A stretch of DNA of 64,000 bases from Prosthecobacter sp. (GCA_019186985.1 JABARQ010000027.1:16291-80290); one strand, 5' to 3'. Counted from the stretch's first letter, positions 8,335 to 17,242 are shown. Translations and numbers: made by a program. The notes: generated from the letters alone by a model not told the origin.

Positions 8335-9798
8335 TCAACCGAGGACTTTTTTGCGCACGATTTCAGTCACCATTTTGGGATTTGCCTTGCCCTGGCTGGC
8401 TTTCATGGCCTGCCCAGTGAACCAGTTCATGGCCTTCTCATTGCCACCCCGGACTTCGGCGACCTTGTCCGGGTTGCCCGCAAGAATCTGATCAACGATC
8501 GCCTCCAGCGCGCCGGTGTCACTGACCTGCTCAAAGCCCTTGGCCTTGACGATCTCGGCCGCACTTCCGCCGGCGGCAAACATCTCGGCAAAGACCTCCT
8601 TGGCCTGATTGTTCGATATCTTGCCTGCCTCAACGATGCCCACGAGGGCGGTCAGAGCTTCAGGTTTGACAAGGCAGCCTGAAATGCCGCCCTCACTGTC
8701 CTTGATCTGGCCGAGAAGGTCGTTGATGACCCAGTTGGCGATCTTTTTGGCGGGCACGGCGGGGTCGGCGGCCACGGCGGTCTCATAATAGAGGGCCAGT
8801 TCCTTTTCACTGGCCAGCACACCGGCATCGTAGGCGCTGCAGCCGTAATCACGCTCAAACCGGGCGCGCTTCTCATGCGGCAGTTCGGGGACCTGCGGGC
8901 GGACGCGCTCCAGCAGCGGGGCGGTGCGCAGAGGGATCAGGTCCGGGTCCGGGAAATAGCGGTAGTCGTGTGCGTCCTCCTTGGTGCGCATGAGGGTGGT
9001 TTCACCACGGTCGTCATCCCAGCGGCGGGTGCTCTGGATGATCTTCTCGCCACGTTCCAGGCAGTCGATCTGGCGCTCGGTCTCAAACTTGATGGCCCGG
9101 CGCACGGCGGACATGGAGTTGAGGTTCTTGAGCTCAACCTTGGAACCCAGTTCCTTCTGTCCTTCAGGACGGACGGAAATGTTCACATCACAGCGCATGT
9201 TGCCCTTTTCCATGTCGGCATCACTGACACCGCCATAAATGAGGATCTGACGAAGGCTGCCGAGGTAGGCAAAGGCCTCCTCGGCGCTGTCGATGTCAGG
9301 CTCCGACACGATCTCCATGAGCGGGGTGCCGGCACGGTTGAAGTCGATGGTGGTGAACTTGTCGTGGTGGGTGCTTTTGGCGACATCCTCCTCCAGGTGG
9401 ATGCGGGTGAGCTTCACGACCTTGCCTGGGCTGGCGATGCTCTTCTGGGCGTCCTTGGGGTAGGCCAGGTCATAGAGCGGCACTCCGCCACCGATGCACA
9501 GCGGCAGGTCAAACTGCGTGATCTGGTAGTTCTTCGGCATGTCCGGATAGAAGTAGTTCTTGCGGTCCCACTTCACGACCGGCGGGGTTTCGCAGCCGAG
9601 CATCATGCCGGTGAGCAGGGTCCTTTCGATGGCGCCTTCATTCAGCACCGGCAGCGCCCCTGGCAGCCCCAGGCAGGTGGGGCAGGTGTGCGTGTTCGGC
9701 TCGGCGCCAAACTCGACCGGACAGGCGCAGAACATCTTGCTGCGCGTGGTGAGCTGCGCGTGAACTTCGAGGCCGATGGTGACGATGTACTTGGGCAT
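8335..9798 (-). CDS. gatB: Aspartyl/glutamyl-tRNA amidotransferase subunit B
   Basis: GatB is the kinase/amidotransferase subunit of GatCAB, which converts Glu-tRNA(Gln) or Asp-tRNA(Asn) to the amidated forms. The 487-residue protein starts with the family's YIVTIGLEVHAQLTTRSKMFC and includes the zinc-binding CPTCLGLPGALPVLN, the WDRKNYFYPDMPKNYQITQ block and the C-terminal YqeY-like tail (NPKMVTEIVRKKVLG) that recognises tRNA. gatA and gatC are not adjacent. The presence of GatB implies indirect charging of Gln and/or Asn in this organism. The gene is monocistronic, flanked by hflC downstream and the Ig-repeat gene. Confidence 0.97.
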   Translation of the reverse strand: MPKYIVTIGLEVHAQLTTRSKMFCACPVEFGAEPNTHTCPTCLGLPGALPVLNEGAIERTLLTGMMLGCETPPVVKWDRKNYFYPDMPKNYQITQFDLPLCIGGGVPLYDLAYPKDAQKSIASPGKVVKLTRIHLEEDVAKSTHHDKFTTIDFNRAGTPLMEIVSEPDIDSAEEAFAYLGSLRQILIYGGVSDADMEKGNMRCDVNISVRPEGQKELGSKVELKNLNSMSAVRRAIKFETERQIDCLERGEKIIQSTRRWDDDRGETTLMRTKEDAHDYRYFPDPDLIPLRTAPLLERVRPQVPELPHEKRARFERDYGCSAYDAGVLASEKELALYYETAVAADPAVPAKKIANWVINDLLGQIKDSEGGISGCLVKPEALTALVGIVEAGKISNNQAKEVFAEMFAAGGSAAEIVKAKGFEQVSDTGALEAIVDQILAGNPDKVAEVRGGNEKAMNWFTGQAMKASQGKANPKMVTEIVRKKVLG

Positions 9799-9913
9799 GA
9801 CGGGCGGCGATAGTGGAATCCATCCCGCCCGATGGCAAGCGTCAGGTCAGGGCTGGTGCGAGATCAGCCCTTGCCCAGGAAGGAATGAAGCGTCCGCACG
9901 CCAGACCGCCCCC

Positions 9914-10963
9914 TTACTGCTTCACCATGTCCAGCAGGCTGGGCAGGCTCCTGAGGGGGTCAGAAACCACCGCTCCCTGGCTGCCGGCTCCGCCTTCATC
10001 ATCGGCCGACTTCAGATAGCGGAGAAAGCGGCTGTCGGTGCTGAGGATGAGGCTGGTGTCCGGGGTGATCACCGCTTTATAAGCCTCCATGGTCTTGAGG
10101 AACTCGAACAGCCCGGCGGCCTCGGCGTCCTGGTTGTAGGCCTTGGCATAGATCTCCGTGGCCCTGGCGTCGGCCGCGCCCTCGATCTCCTGCACTTTTC
10201 GATAGGCCTCGGACTCAATCTGCTTCAGCTCACGTTCACGCTGGCCGAGGATCTTCGCCGCCTCCCCCGCCCCCTCCGACTTGAAGCGCTCGGCGATCTG
10301 GGTGCGCTCGCTGACCATGCGCTGGTAGATGGTCTGGCTGACGGCGGGGGTGTAGTTGATGCGCTTGAACCGGATGTCGATGAGCTCGATGCCGAAGCCC
10401 TTCACCTTCGGGGCGGCGTTGGTGAAGATCTCCTTTTCCAGCTCGGAGCGGCCCTTCATGATGGGCGGCAGGGTGCCGATGCGGGAGTCGGCCAGCGACG
10501 AGCCCACGCCCGCCGCCACCTCCTTAGCCACCTTGCGGTCCTTGGTGTTGCGGATGGCCTCGATGAAGTCGTGCCGGGCGATGACGTTGCGCGTCTCGCT
10601 GCCGACGATGTCGGTCAGACGCGACTCGGCGCCGCGTTCATCACGCAGGTTTTCAAAGAACACCCGCGGGTCGCTGATCCGCCATCGGGCGAAGCTGTCC
10701 ACCACGATGTAGAGCTTGTCGCGGGTGGGCATGTTCACCGGCGGGCCGTCCCACTCCAGGATGCGCTTGTCGAAGCGGTTCACATGCTGGATGAAGGGCG
10801 TCTTGAAGTGGAGGCCGGCGTCCTTGATGGTGTCGCCCACGGGCTTGCCAAACTGGGTGATGATCACCTGCTCGGTCTCGCTGACCGAATAAAGGCTGGC
10901 GCTGCCCAGGATGTAGAGCGCGAAGCCGGCCAGGAGGATGAGGAGGGAAAGAACGGATTTCAT
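9914..10963 (-). CDS. hflC: HflC-like band-7 membrane protein
   Basis: HflC is an inner-membrane SPFH (stomatin/prohibitin/flotillin/HflK-C) protein that with HflK forms a cage around FtsH and modulates its proteolysis. The N-terminus MKSVLSLLILLAGFALYILGS is a single membrane anchor; the SPFH domain follows (VSETEQVIITQFGKPVG, GLHFKTPFIQHVNRFDKRI), then a long charged coiled coil (AERFKSEGAGEAAKILGQRERELKQIESEAYRKVQEIEG) and the EAAGLFEFLKTMEAYKAVITPDTSLILSTDSRFLRYL ending that is typical of HflC. Its ATG overlaps the hflK stop (ATGA), indicating translational coupling. ftsH is not in the window. Confidence 0.93.
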   Translation of the reverse strand: MKSVLSLLILLAGFALYILGSASLYSVSETEQVIITQFGKPVGDTIKDAGLHFKTPFIQHVNRFDKRILEWDGPPVNMPTRDKLYIVVDSFARWRISDPRVFFENLRDERGAESRLTDIVGSETRNVIARHDFIEAIRNTKDRKVAKEVAAGVGSSLADSRIGTLPPIMKGRSELEKEIFTNAAPKVKGFGIELIDIRFKRINYTPAVSQTIYQRMVSERTQIAERFKSEGAGEAAKILGQRERELKQIESEAYRKVQEIEGAADARATEIYAKAYNQDAEAAGLFEFLKTMEAYKAVITPDTSLILSTDSRFLRYLKSADDEGGAGSQGAVVSDPLRSLPSLLDMVKQ

Positions 10964-11970
10964 CGGGCGGCTGGAGCAGGGGTGGATGCAGGCTTGGGCT
11001 GCTGAAGGTGCATCAGCGGCAGGAACTGAGGCACCCTGTCATCGACGATGATCTTGCCCGGCACCGTGGGCAGCACCTCGCCGAGCGTTTCCAGGTAAAT
11101 GCGCTTCTTCGTCACCTCGGGAGCCTTCTTGTATTCCGTCAGCAGGGCGTTGAAGCGGGTGGCGTCGCCCTCGGCACGGTTGACGCGCTCGGTGGCATAG
11201 CCTTCGGCCTGGCTGATGCTCTGCTCCGCCTTGCCTCGCGCCTCGGGGATGACGCGGTTGTATTCCCCGTTGGCGGCGTTGATGGCGGCCTCGCGCTGCT
11301 GCTGGGCCCGGTTGACCTCGTCAAAGCTGTCCTTCACCTGGGAGGGGGGGTTGACATTGCCAAGCTGCACCTGGTCGATGTGAACGCCCATGCTCAGCGT
11401 GCTGGCGATCAACTGAAGCCTTTCCAGCGCCTTCACCTCCATCTCCTGGCGGCCCACGGTGAGCACCTCGTCGATCGTCCGGTCGCCCACCACCTCGCGC
11501 ATCACCGACTCGGAGAGGTCGCGCAGCGTGGCCTGGGGCTCGATGAAATTGAAGACGAAGGCACGCGCGTCGCTGATGTGAAACTGAACCACCCACTCCA
11601 CGACCGCCGCGTTGAGGTCGCCGGTGACCATGTTTTTCTCCAGCTCCATGTCCTCGAAATCGTGGTTGAACTGGAATTCATTGGTCGCACCCCGGGAGCC
11701 GTAGCCAAACTCGAGCTTCAACTGCCGTTTCGTCTCCACCAGCGTCACCACGTCAATGCCCCAGGGCAGCTTGAAATGCAGCCCAGGCTGGGTGATCTGC
11801 TGAAACTTGCCAAAGCGCTGCACGATGGCCTCCGAATTGATCGGCACCTGGTAGAAGCTGGAGAACAGCCCGATGGCCAGTACCAGGGCGACGACGCCCA
11901 TCAGGACCTTCACGGGATTGAAGCTGAACCGGCCGGGTTCAGGAAAAGGCAGCGTGGCTCTCACAGACAT
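10960..11970 (-). CDS. hflK: HflK-like band-7 membrane protein
   Basis: The partner of HflC. After a short cytoplasmic N-terminus (MSVRATLPFPEPGRFSFNP) one transmembrane helix (VKVLMGVVALVLAIGLFSSFY) precedes the SPFH domain (VPINSEAIVQRFGKFQQITQPGLHFKLPWGIDVV) and an alanine/glutamate-rich coiled coil (REAAINAANGEYNRVIPEARGKAEQSISQAEGYATERVNRAEG) that is characteristic of HflK. At 336 residues it lacks the Gly-rich N-terminal extension of the E. coli protein, as many non-proteobacterial HflKs do. First gene of a two-gene operon with hflC. Confidence 0.93.
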   Translation of the reverse strand: MSVRATLPFPEPGRFSFNPVKVLMGVVALVLAIGLFSSFYQVPINSEAIVQRFGKFQQITQPGLHFKLPWGIDVVTLVETKRQLKLEFGYGSRGATNEFQFNHDFEDMELEKNMVTGDLNAAVVEWVVQFHISDARAFVFNFIEPQATLRDLSESVMREVVGDRTIDEVLTVGRQEMEVKALERLQLIASTLSMGVHIDQVQLGNVNPPSQVKDSFDEVNRAQQQREAAINAANGEYNRVIPEARGKAEQSISQAEGYATERVNRAEGDATRFNALLTEYKKAPEVTKKRIYLETLGEVLPTVPGKIIVDDRVPQFLPLMHLQQPKPASTPAPAAR

Positions 11971-12041
11971 GGCCGGAGGCTACTCGTGCGACGGCTTGTT
12001 GTCCAAACACAATGTCGCCTCCGGCAGAGGAACTCCTCAGG

Positions 12042-13118
12042 TCAGTCGTTGAAGAAGTGACGGCCGGTCTGGCCCGCCTCGGTCTTGTTGTCGACCTCCC
12101 AATAGACGTCGTCAAAGATGGACTCGGGCTCAGGATAGGGGCTGGCCTTGGCGAATTCGCCGGACGCCTCGGCCTCGGCCTGGGCTTCACGGTCGATCTT
12201 CTTGAGCTGCTCCTCGGTGGCCACGCCCTCATGGATCAGGACGCCCTTCCAGACCTGGATGGGATCATGCTCGCGCTGGAAGCGCTCGACCTCCTCCTTG
12301 GTGCGGTACTTGAGCTTGTTGGCATCGGCGACGGAATGACCTTCCCAGCGATAGGTGGCAATCTCCAGGATGCTGGGCTTGCTTTCCTCATGGGCGCGCT
12401 GGATGGCGGCCCCCACACGGGCGCGGACTTCGTAGAGGTTTTCGCCGAGGAAATGATCCCAGGCCATGCCGTAGCCTTCGGCGCGCTTGGCGAGGCATTC
12501 ATCAAAGGCCGAGCTGCGGGCCTGGCTGGTGCCCATTGAGTAGCCGTTGTTTTCGATCACATAGATCACCGGCAGGTCCCAGAGAGCGGCGATGTTGAGG
12601 GATTCATGGAAGGCGCCCTGGTTGACGGCACCATCCCCCAGGAAGCAGAGGGCCGCCCCCTTCAAGCCGCGATATTTAAGCCCATAGGCGAGACCGAGGC
12701 CAAGCGGGGTCTGGCCGGCGACGATGCCGTGACCGCCCCAGTAGTTCTTTTCCGGAGCAAAGTAGTGCATGGAGCCGCCCTTGCCCTTGGAGCAGCCGGT
12801 GGCCTTGCCGAAAAGCTCAGCCATGCACTCGTTCATGCCCATGCCGACGGCGAGGGCGTGCCCATGATCACGGTAGGCGGTGATGACGTGGTCATTTTCC
12901 CCCATCAGGGAGACGCAGCCCACGGCCACGGATTCCTGGCCGATGTAAAGGTGCAGGAAGCCACCCATGCGCCCGGCCTGGTAGTGCTGAAGGGACACCT
13001 GCTCGAACCGGCGAATGCGGACCATCTTGCGATAAAGCTCGATCTTGTCTTCAGCGGTGAGCTGCTGGTTGATCGGAGCGGCGGCGGGGTTCGGCGTGGG
13101 GGCTTTTGCGAGGGCCAT
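12042..13118 (-). CDS. pdhA: Pyruvate dehydrogenase E1 component, alpha subunit
   Basis: The thiamine-diphosphate subunit of the heterotetrameric E1 that decarboxylates pyruvate and passes the acetyl group to E2. Residues fit PdhA rather than a branched-chain E1: YRKMVRIRRFEQ, YIGQEAVAVG-like YIGQESVAVG, AYRDHGHALAVGM, the GKGGSMHYF and GGHGIVAGQTPLGLGLA loops, and the ThDP motif GDGAVNQGAFHES...ENNGYSMGT. ATG 13118 is chosen, giving 358 residues; the frame is open to 13271 but those residues (cysteine- and arginine-rich) overlap the region upstream of the divergent TPR gene and look non-coding. The beta subunit and E2 are not next to it, which is unusual for pdhA. Confidence 0.94.
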   Translation of the reverse strand: MALAKAPTPNPAAAPINQQLTAEDKIELYRKMVRIRRFEQVSLQHYQAGRMGGFLHLYIGQESVAVGCVSLMGENDHVITAYRDHGHALAVGMGMNECMAELFGKATGCSKGKGGSMHYFAPEKNYWGGHGIVAGQTPLGLGLAYGLKYRGLKGAALCFLGDGAVNQGAFHESLNIAALWDLPVIYVIENNGYSMGTSQARSSAFDECLAKRAEGYGMAWDHFLGENLYEVRARVGAAIQRAHEESKPSILEIATYRWEGHSVADANKLKYRTKEEVERFQREHDPIQVWKGVLIHEGVATEEQLKKIDREAQAEAEASGEFAKASPYPEPESIFDDVYWEVDNKTEAGQTGRHFFND

Positions 13119-13237
13119 AGAGAGGGCGGCGAGAGTAACGGCAGATGCCGGGTGCGCAAGCGGGGAGGCGAAGACAAACCGCTTGTCCACCGCCCCGCCC
13201 TGTTGTTCACATGACCGGGAAAAGCAGCACACACACC

Positions 13238-13717
13238 ATGACTGAGTGGGATCGCCGCATTGTGGCCGCACAGGGCTATGTCGAACTCGACCTCCATGAC
13301 GAGGCCCGGAGGGAGCTCCTGCACCTGCCTCCCGACCAGCAAAACCGGGTCGATGTCATCGAGATCCGGGTTCTCTGCCACATGCATGAGCAGCAGTGGG
13401 CGGAAGCCTTGAAGCTGTCCCAAAAGCTCTGCCGCCTCCAGCCTGACGAGCCCGGGGGCTTCATCCATGCCGCCTTCTGCCTTCACGAGCTCGGCCGCAC
13501 CGAGGAGGCGCTGGATCTGCTCTCCCGCGGCCCCTCCTCCCTGAGGACCAAGCCGGTTTATTACTACAATCTGGGCTGCTACCTGGCACGCCTTGGCCAG
13601 GAGGAAAAGGCGCTCCAGCTTCTGAAACAGTCCTTCGAAATGGACGGCGACCTGCGACGCGACGCCCGCCGTGACCCTGACCTGCACAACCTCCGTCAGC
13701 ACTTGGAAAACATCTGA
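13238..13717 (+). CDS. TPR-repeat protein
   Basis: A 159-residue soluble protein with about three to four tetratricopeptide repeats: ...AQGYVELDLHDEARRELLHLP, IRVLCHMHEQQWAEALKLSQKL, IHAAFCLHELGRTEEALDLL, YNLGCYLARLGQEEKALQLL, ending DPDLHNLRQHLENI. These are protein-protein interaction modules; no partner can be read from the sequence. ATG 13238 (MTEWDRRIV) was preferred because GGGAAAAG at about 13217-13224 lies upstream, but ATG 13211 in the same frame is possible. It is divergent from pdhA and followed after 24 bases by the beta-lactamase-fold gene on the same strand. Confidence 0.8.
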   Translation: MTEWDRRIVAAQGYVELDLHDEARRELLHLPPDQQNRVDVIEIRVLCHMHEQQWAEALKLSQKLCRLQPDEPGGFIHAAFCLHELGRTEEALDLLSRGPSSLRTKPVYYYNLGCYLARLGQEEKALQLLKQSFEMDGDLRRDARRDPDLHNLRQHLENI

Positions 13718-13741
13718 CTGCGCCAGGCCGCCCCCTTCTTC

Positions 13742-14920
13742 ATGTTCCGCCCCTCCCCAGACCATCTTGAAGCCGTCACCCGATGGTTTGAGGACAATTT
13801 CCGCAGCCGCGGAGAACTGGGGGCCTCGGTGTCCATCTGGCAGTCCGGGGTGGAAATCCTCAGCCTGGCCCATGGCCATGCTGATCGTTCCCAGTCGCGG
13901 CCCTGGACGACTGAGACACTGGCTCCCGTATGGTCGGCCACCAAGGGAGCCGCCGCTGTTTGCGCCCTGATGGCCATGGAGGAAGCCTCGCTGCCCATCG
14001 ACGCCCTGGTGTCTGAAATCTGGCCGGAATTTGCCTCCGGCGGCAAGGAGAACCTGTCCTTCGCCCATCTCTTCTCCCACACCGCCGGACTTTGCGCCCT
14101 GGATGAGCGTGTCTCCATTCTCAACTACGAGGCTGTCATCAAGGCGCTGGAGCATCAGCAGCCGCTGTGGGAGCCGGGTGTGAAGCAGGGCTATCACGCC
14201 CGCACCTTCGGCTTCCTGATGGATGAAATCGTCCGCCGCGTCATCGGTGCCGACTCCCTGGGCGAATACTTCCGTGAAGCCATCGGCTGCCCGCTCGGTC
14301 TCGACTTCTGGATCGGCCTGCCCAGCGCCCAGCACAGTCGAGTGGCCACAATCTACCCCGGCAAGATCAGCATTGCCGACGGCGACCGGCCTTTTTTGAA
14401 GGCCTTCAGCACCTCCGGCAGCCTCACCCAGCGCACCTTCAGCTCCCCCCTTGGACTGAACGCCGTCCAGGATTTCAACCAGCCCGAGACCTGGCAGCGT
14501 GGCTTTGCCAGCATGGGCGGGGTCGGCAGCGCCAGCGGCCTCGGTAAGTTTTACGCCATGCTCGCCCAGGACGGTGTCTGGGGCGGGCGGCAGATCGTCC
14601 CTTCCGCCGTCGTCCGCCGGCTGAGCAGGACGCTTTCCGAGCAGGAGGATCTCGTTCTTTGCGCACCCATCGCCTTTGGAGCGGGCGTCATGAAGGATCC
14701 TCTGCAAACCGGCCCCGAACTGCCGCCCGGCAAACTGCGCCGTCATTACGGTCCTTCCCTCCAGGCTTTTGGCCACCCCGGTGCAGGGGGGTGCCTGGCC
14801 TTTGCCGATCCGGAAAACCAGATCAGCTTTGCCTACACCATGAACCAGATGGAAACCGGCGCCCTGCCCGGCCCCAAATCCATCGGGCTCATCGACCGCC
14901 TCTACGGCCTCGAAAGCTGA
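13742..14920 (+). CDS. Serine hydrolase of the beta-lactamase/esterase (class C, EstB-like) family
   Basis: A 392-residue protein of the beta-lactamase superfamily (Pfam beta-lactamase; esterase EstB/CubicO-like). The catalytic S65-x-x-K68 lies in WSATKGA, Y151 in YHARTFGFL matches the Tyr of the second motif, and the third motif is FGHPGAGGCLAF, near 341-352. No signal peptide is visible, so the enzyme is probably cytoplasmic, which favours an esterase or D-aminopeptidase-like role over a true beta-lactamase. Such genes often take part in small-molecule ester hydrolysis; the substrate is not predictable here. It is separated from the TPR gene by 24 bases and may be co-transcribed. Confidence 0.86.
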   Translation: MFRPSPDHLEAVTRWFEDNFRSRGELGASVSIWQSGVEILSLAHGHADRSQSRPWTTETLAPVWSATKGAAAVCALMAMEEASLPIDALVSEIWPEFASGGKENLSFAHLFSHTAGLCALDERVSILNYEAVIKALEHQQPLWEPGVKQGYHARTFGFLMDEIVRRVIGADSLGEYFREAIGCPLGLDFWIGLPSAQHSRVATIYPGKISIADGDRPFLKAFSTSGSLTQRTFSSPLGLNAVQDFNQPETWQRGFASMGGVGSASGLGKFYAMLAQDGVWGGRQIVPSAVVRRLSRTLSEQEDLVLCAPIAFGAGVMKDPLQTGPELPPGKLRRHYGPSLQAFGHPGAGGCLAFADPENQISFAYTMNQMETGALPGPKSIGLIDRLYGLES

Positions 14921-14941
14921 ACCCAGGGTGCGGTCATTGCT

Positions 14942-15802
14942 TCATTTTTTCGTACTCAGCTCACGCATCCATTCACTGGGCGAGCAGCCTTTTTCAGCAC
15001 GGAAGGCCTGGCTGAAGTGGCTCAGGCTGCGGTAGCCCACCTCCAGGGCGGCCTCGCTGACGTTCATGCGTCCGGATGACATCCACTCGGCCGCCTTTTC
15101 GATCCGCAGCCGGCGCAGAAACAGGCTGATCGTCATGCCTGCGGCCTCTGAAAAGGTGCGGGACAGATAATGCGGATGACAACCGCAGAGGCGCGCCAGC
15201 TCCTCCAGCGGCGGCGGATTTTCCAGGTCCTGCAGCAGCACCTCGCGCACCTTGGCCACACGGTCGAGCGCCAGGCGCCGGGTGCGTGTGCAGACCGGAT
15301 CCTCAGCACGCGTCTCCGCGAACACCTTGCGGAAGAAAAACTCGCTCATGCGGCTGCCTTCAAGCAGCCGCCTGGCCTCGGAACAGAGCGTGGAGGCCAT
15401 CAGGCCGCGCGCCCACATCCGGTCCTCGGGCTCGAGCGCACGGCAGATCATGGACGCTGCCGCTTCCTGCGTCAGAAACAGGTCGTGCAGATCCGGGGAA
15501 AGCTGGTCCCTCAGGCCGGCCAGCATGCCCTGAACCCAGGGCACCGGGTAAGAGAGCAGGAGCACCTCGGGATCCGTCCGCCCGATCACTCCACAGCGGT
15601 CAGGCCGGCCTGCGGCCATGCTCAGCCAGGCCAGTTGTCCCGCACGCATCTCCTGCGCCAGCCGCCCCGGCCAGCCAAGCTGCAGCCCGCCCTCCAGCAC
15701 CAGGACTCCCAGGATGCGGCCTTCCTTGCAGTCCGACAGCCAGGAGCCTGAACCCCAGGCGTCCCGGCCTAACCAACGGCTCTGAAAATCCGGTGTCTGC
15801 AT
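14942..15802 (-). CDS. AraC family transcriptional regulator
   Basis: A 286-residue regulator whose C-terminal ~100 residues form the double helix-turn-helix of the AraC/XylS family: LEELARLCGCHPHYLSRTF as the first HTH and VSEAALEVGYRSLSHFSQAFRAEKGCSPSEW as the second, with the family signature. The N-terminal ~180 residues form an effector domain rich in Trp and Leu (GILVLEGGLQLGWPG) without a cupin motif that I can recognise; this layout resembles siderophore-type regulators such as PchR/AlcR, but similarity was not computed. It is the last gene of the minus-strand cluster with apbE and the FMN-binding gene (20-base gap to apbE) and is a reasonable regulator of that cluster and the TonB receptor. 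Confidence 0.9.
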   Translation of the reverse strand: MQTPDFQSRWLGRDAWGSGSWLSDCKEGRILGVLVLEGGLQLGWPGRLAQEMRAGQLAWLSMAAGRPDRCGVIGRTDPEVLLLSYPVPWVQGMLAGLRDQLSPDLHDLFLTQEAAASMICRALEPEDRMWARGLMASTLCSEARRLLEGSRMSEFFFRKVFAETRAEDPVCTRTRRLALDRVAKVREVLLQDLENPPPLEELARLCGCHPHYLSRTFSEAAGMTISLFLRRLRIEKAAEWMSSGRMNVSEAALEVGYRSLSHFSQAFRAEKGCSPSEWMRELSTKK

Positions 15803-15822
15803 GACGGGGAACCATCCCGGCT

Positions 15823-16695
15823 TCAGGCGGGAAACAACACCTGCTCCCCCTTCGTCGTCAGCAGCAGCGCCACGCTGTCCCGGGCGGCCAGCACCTGGTT
15901 CCAGAGCTTCTGGGGCGCAAGCAGCACGGCCTTCGTCAGGGCGTCCGCCTCGATGCAGGTGCGGGCGAAGACGCTGACGCTCAGGTTGCTCTTCATCGGC
16001 CGGCCGGTGCGTGGATGCATGATGGCGGTGGTTTTTTTCAATCCACCCGCCGCACGCACAAAATAGGCCGCGCTCGTCGCCAGCGCCGGACGCAGCATGA
16101 CGCCGGGGACGGCGGCGCGATGAGGGTCCCTGGGATCACGGATCGCCACCCGGCTGTCGATCCGCCCCAGCACCCGCAGATCGCCGCCCGCGTTCACGAT
16201 GGCGCCCTCAAGCCCGAGGGTGCTCAGGTATTCCACCGCCTTGTCCACGGCAAAACCCTTGGCGATGCCGCCCAGGTCCACCTGAAGCGGCCGCCGGAAG
16301 GAGACCGCCCGGCCTCCGTGAAGGTCGATCTCCTCCCAGCGCCCCGCCTCAGCCAGGGAGGTCAGCGAGCCATGCCGTGGCAGCAGGCCGCTGCGCACCA
16401 GCCGGGGAGCCACGGTGATGTCAAAGGCACCCTCGGTCTCGCGGCTGAGCTTCACGGCCTCCTCCAGCACATGGTACGTCCAGGGATGCACCTGAAGCGG
16501 TGCCAGGTGGCCGCATCGGTTCAACCGGCTGATGTCGCTGTCCGGGTCGTGGAAGCTCATCATTCGCTGCACGCAGCGGATCATCTCAAAGGCCTTGCCG
16601 GCATGCTGGTGCAGACGTTCTTCAGCCGCCTTGCCGGTGAGGGTGATCTCCACAAAGGTGCCCAGGAGGGGCTGGCAGCGTTTGATCGTGTTCAT
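15823..16695 (-). CDS. apbE: FAD:protein FMN transferase (ApbE family)
   Basis: ApbE attaches FMN from FAD by a phosphoester bond to Thr in the SGAT-type motif of target flavoproteins. The 290-residue protein carries LLGTFVEI (10-17), the nucleotide-binding DLGGIAKGFAVDKA (140-153), NAGGDLRVLG (168-177) and HPRTG (227-231). ATG 16695 gives a start directly on the catalytic domain (MNTIKRCQPLLGTFVEI); there is no signal peptide or lipobox, whereas many ApbE proteins are exported. The open frame upstream is a shadow of the neighbouring gene. It lies 5 bases downstream of the FMN-binding gene, its likely substrate, so the two are almost certainly co-transcribed. Confidence 0.93.
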   Translation of the reverse strand: MNTIKRCQPLLGTFVEITLTGKAAEERLHQHAGKAFEMIRCVQRMMSFHDPDSDISRLNRCGHLAPLQVHPWTYHVLEEAVKLSRETEGAFDITVAPRLVRSGLLPRHGSLTSLAEAGRWEEIDLHGGRAVSFRRPLQVDLGGIAKGFAVDKAVEYLSTLGLEGAIVNAGGDLRVLGRIDSRVAIRDPRDPHRAAVPGVMLRPALATSAAYFVRAAGGLKKTTAIMHPRTGRPMKSNLSVSVFARTCIEADALTKAVLLAPQKLWNQVLAARDSVALLLTTKGEQVLFPA

Positions 16696-16700
16696 GGCGG

Positions 16701-17231
16701 TCAGGCGAGATGGCGGAGCACCTGCTCCCAGGTGCACACCAGGCGCTTCACGCCCCGCGTGATGCCCTGGCTGCTGAGGGTGGCTCCGGAGATGTTGTCG
16801 ATGTCCTTGTGCAGTTTCAGCTTCGAATCCGCCCTCTTGCCCTGGAACTGGCGGCGCCACTCCGGGCTGCGGACTTCATAGCCATAAATTTCCCGGTAGG
16901 TCAGGATCTCGACCCCGCGCACCTCACCCTCGGCATTGATGGCCACGGCGATGTCGATGGCCTCATACCTGCCCATGACCGTGTCAAACACCAGCCAGCT
17001 GCCATCTGCGGCCTTCCAGGCCTGCAGCTCGGCCTTTCCCACTTCCACCCCTGAGGCAGCCTCGATCCGCTTCCTGTCCTTTTTCTCCAGGAAAACCGTG
17101 CGTGGCTCAGCAGCACCAGAAAGCAAAACCGCCCTGGCCTGCTCCCGGCTCAGATAGACCTGCGCGTGCAGCCCTCCTGGTGCCAGAAGCAGGGCAGGCG
17201 CAAATTTTTGAATGAGGCAACGACGGCGCAT
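16701..17231 (-). CDS. Exported FMN-binding domain protein, likely ApbE substrate
   Basis: A 176-residue protein of the FMN_bind family (RnfG/NqrC-like domain). The N-terminus MRRRCLIQKFAPALLLAPGGLHAQ is a signal peptide with three arginines before the hydrophobic core, possibly Tat-type. The core ends with KDIDNISGATLSSQG (142-156): the D-x-x-SGAT motif in which Thr151 would receive FMN from ApbE. Strands such as IDIAVAINAEGEVRGVEILTYREIYGYEV fit the fold. It is not part of an Nqr or Rnf operon; it sits between a heme-type TonB receptor and apbE, pointing to a single-flavin redox carrier outside the cytoplasm, perhaps for iron or heme reduction. Two conserved sites lie just upstream (17243-17279). 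Confidence 0.9.
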   Translation of the reverse strand: MRRRCLIQKFAPALLLAPGGLHAQVYLSREQARAVLLSGAAEPRTVFLEKKDRKRIEAASGVEVGKAELQAWKAADGSWLVFDTVMGRYEAIDIAVAINAEGEVRGVEILTYREIYGYEVRSPEWRRQFQGKRADSKLKLHKDIDNISGATLSSQGITRGVKRLVCTWEQVLRHLA

Positions 17232-17242
17232 GGTGACCTAAA

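Noticed and set aside
13119..13271. N-terminal extension of PdhA
   Set aside because: Cys/Arg-rich residues are unconserved and fall in the divergent promoter region; MALAKAP at 13118 fits the family better.
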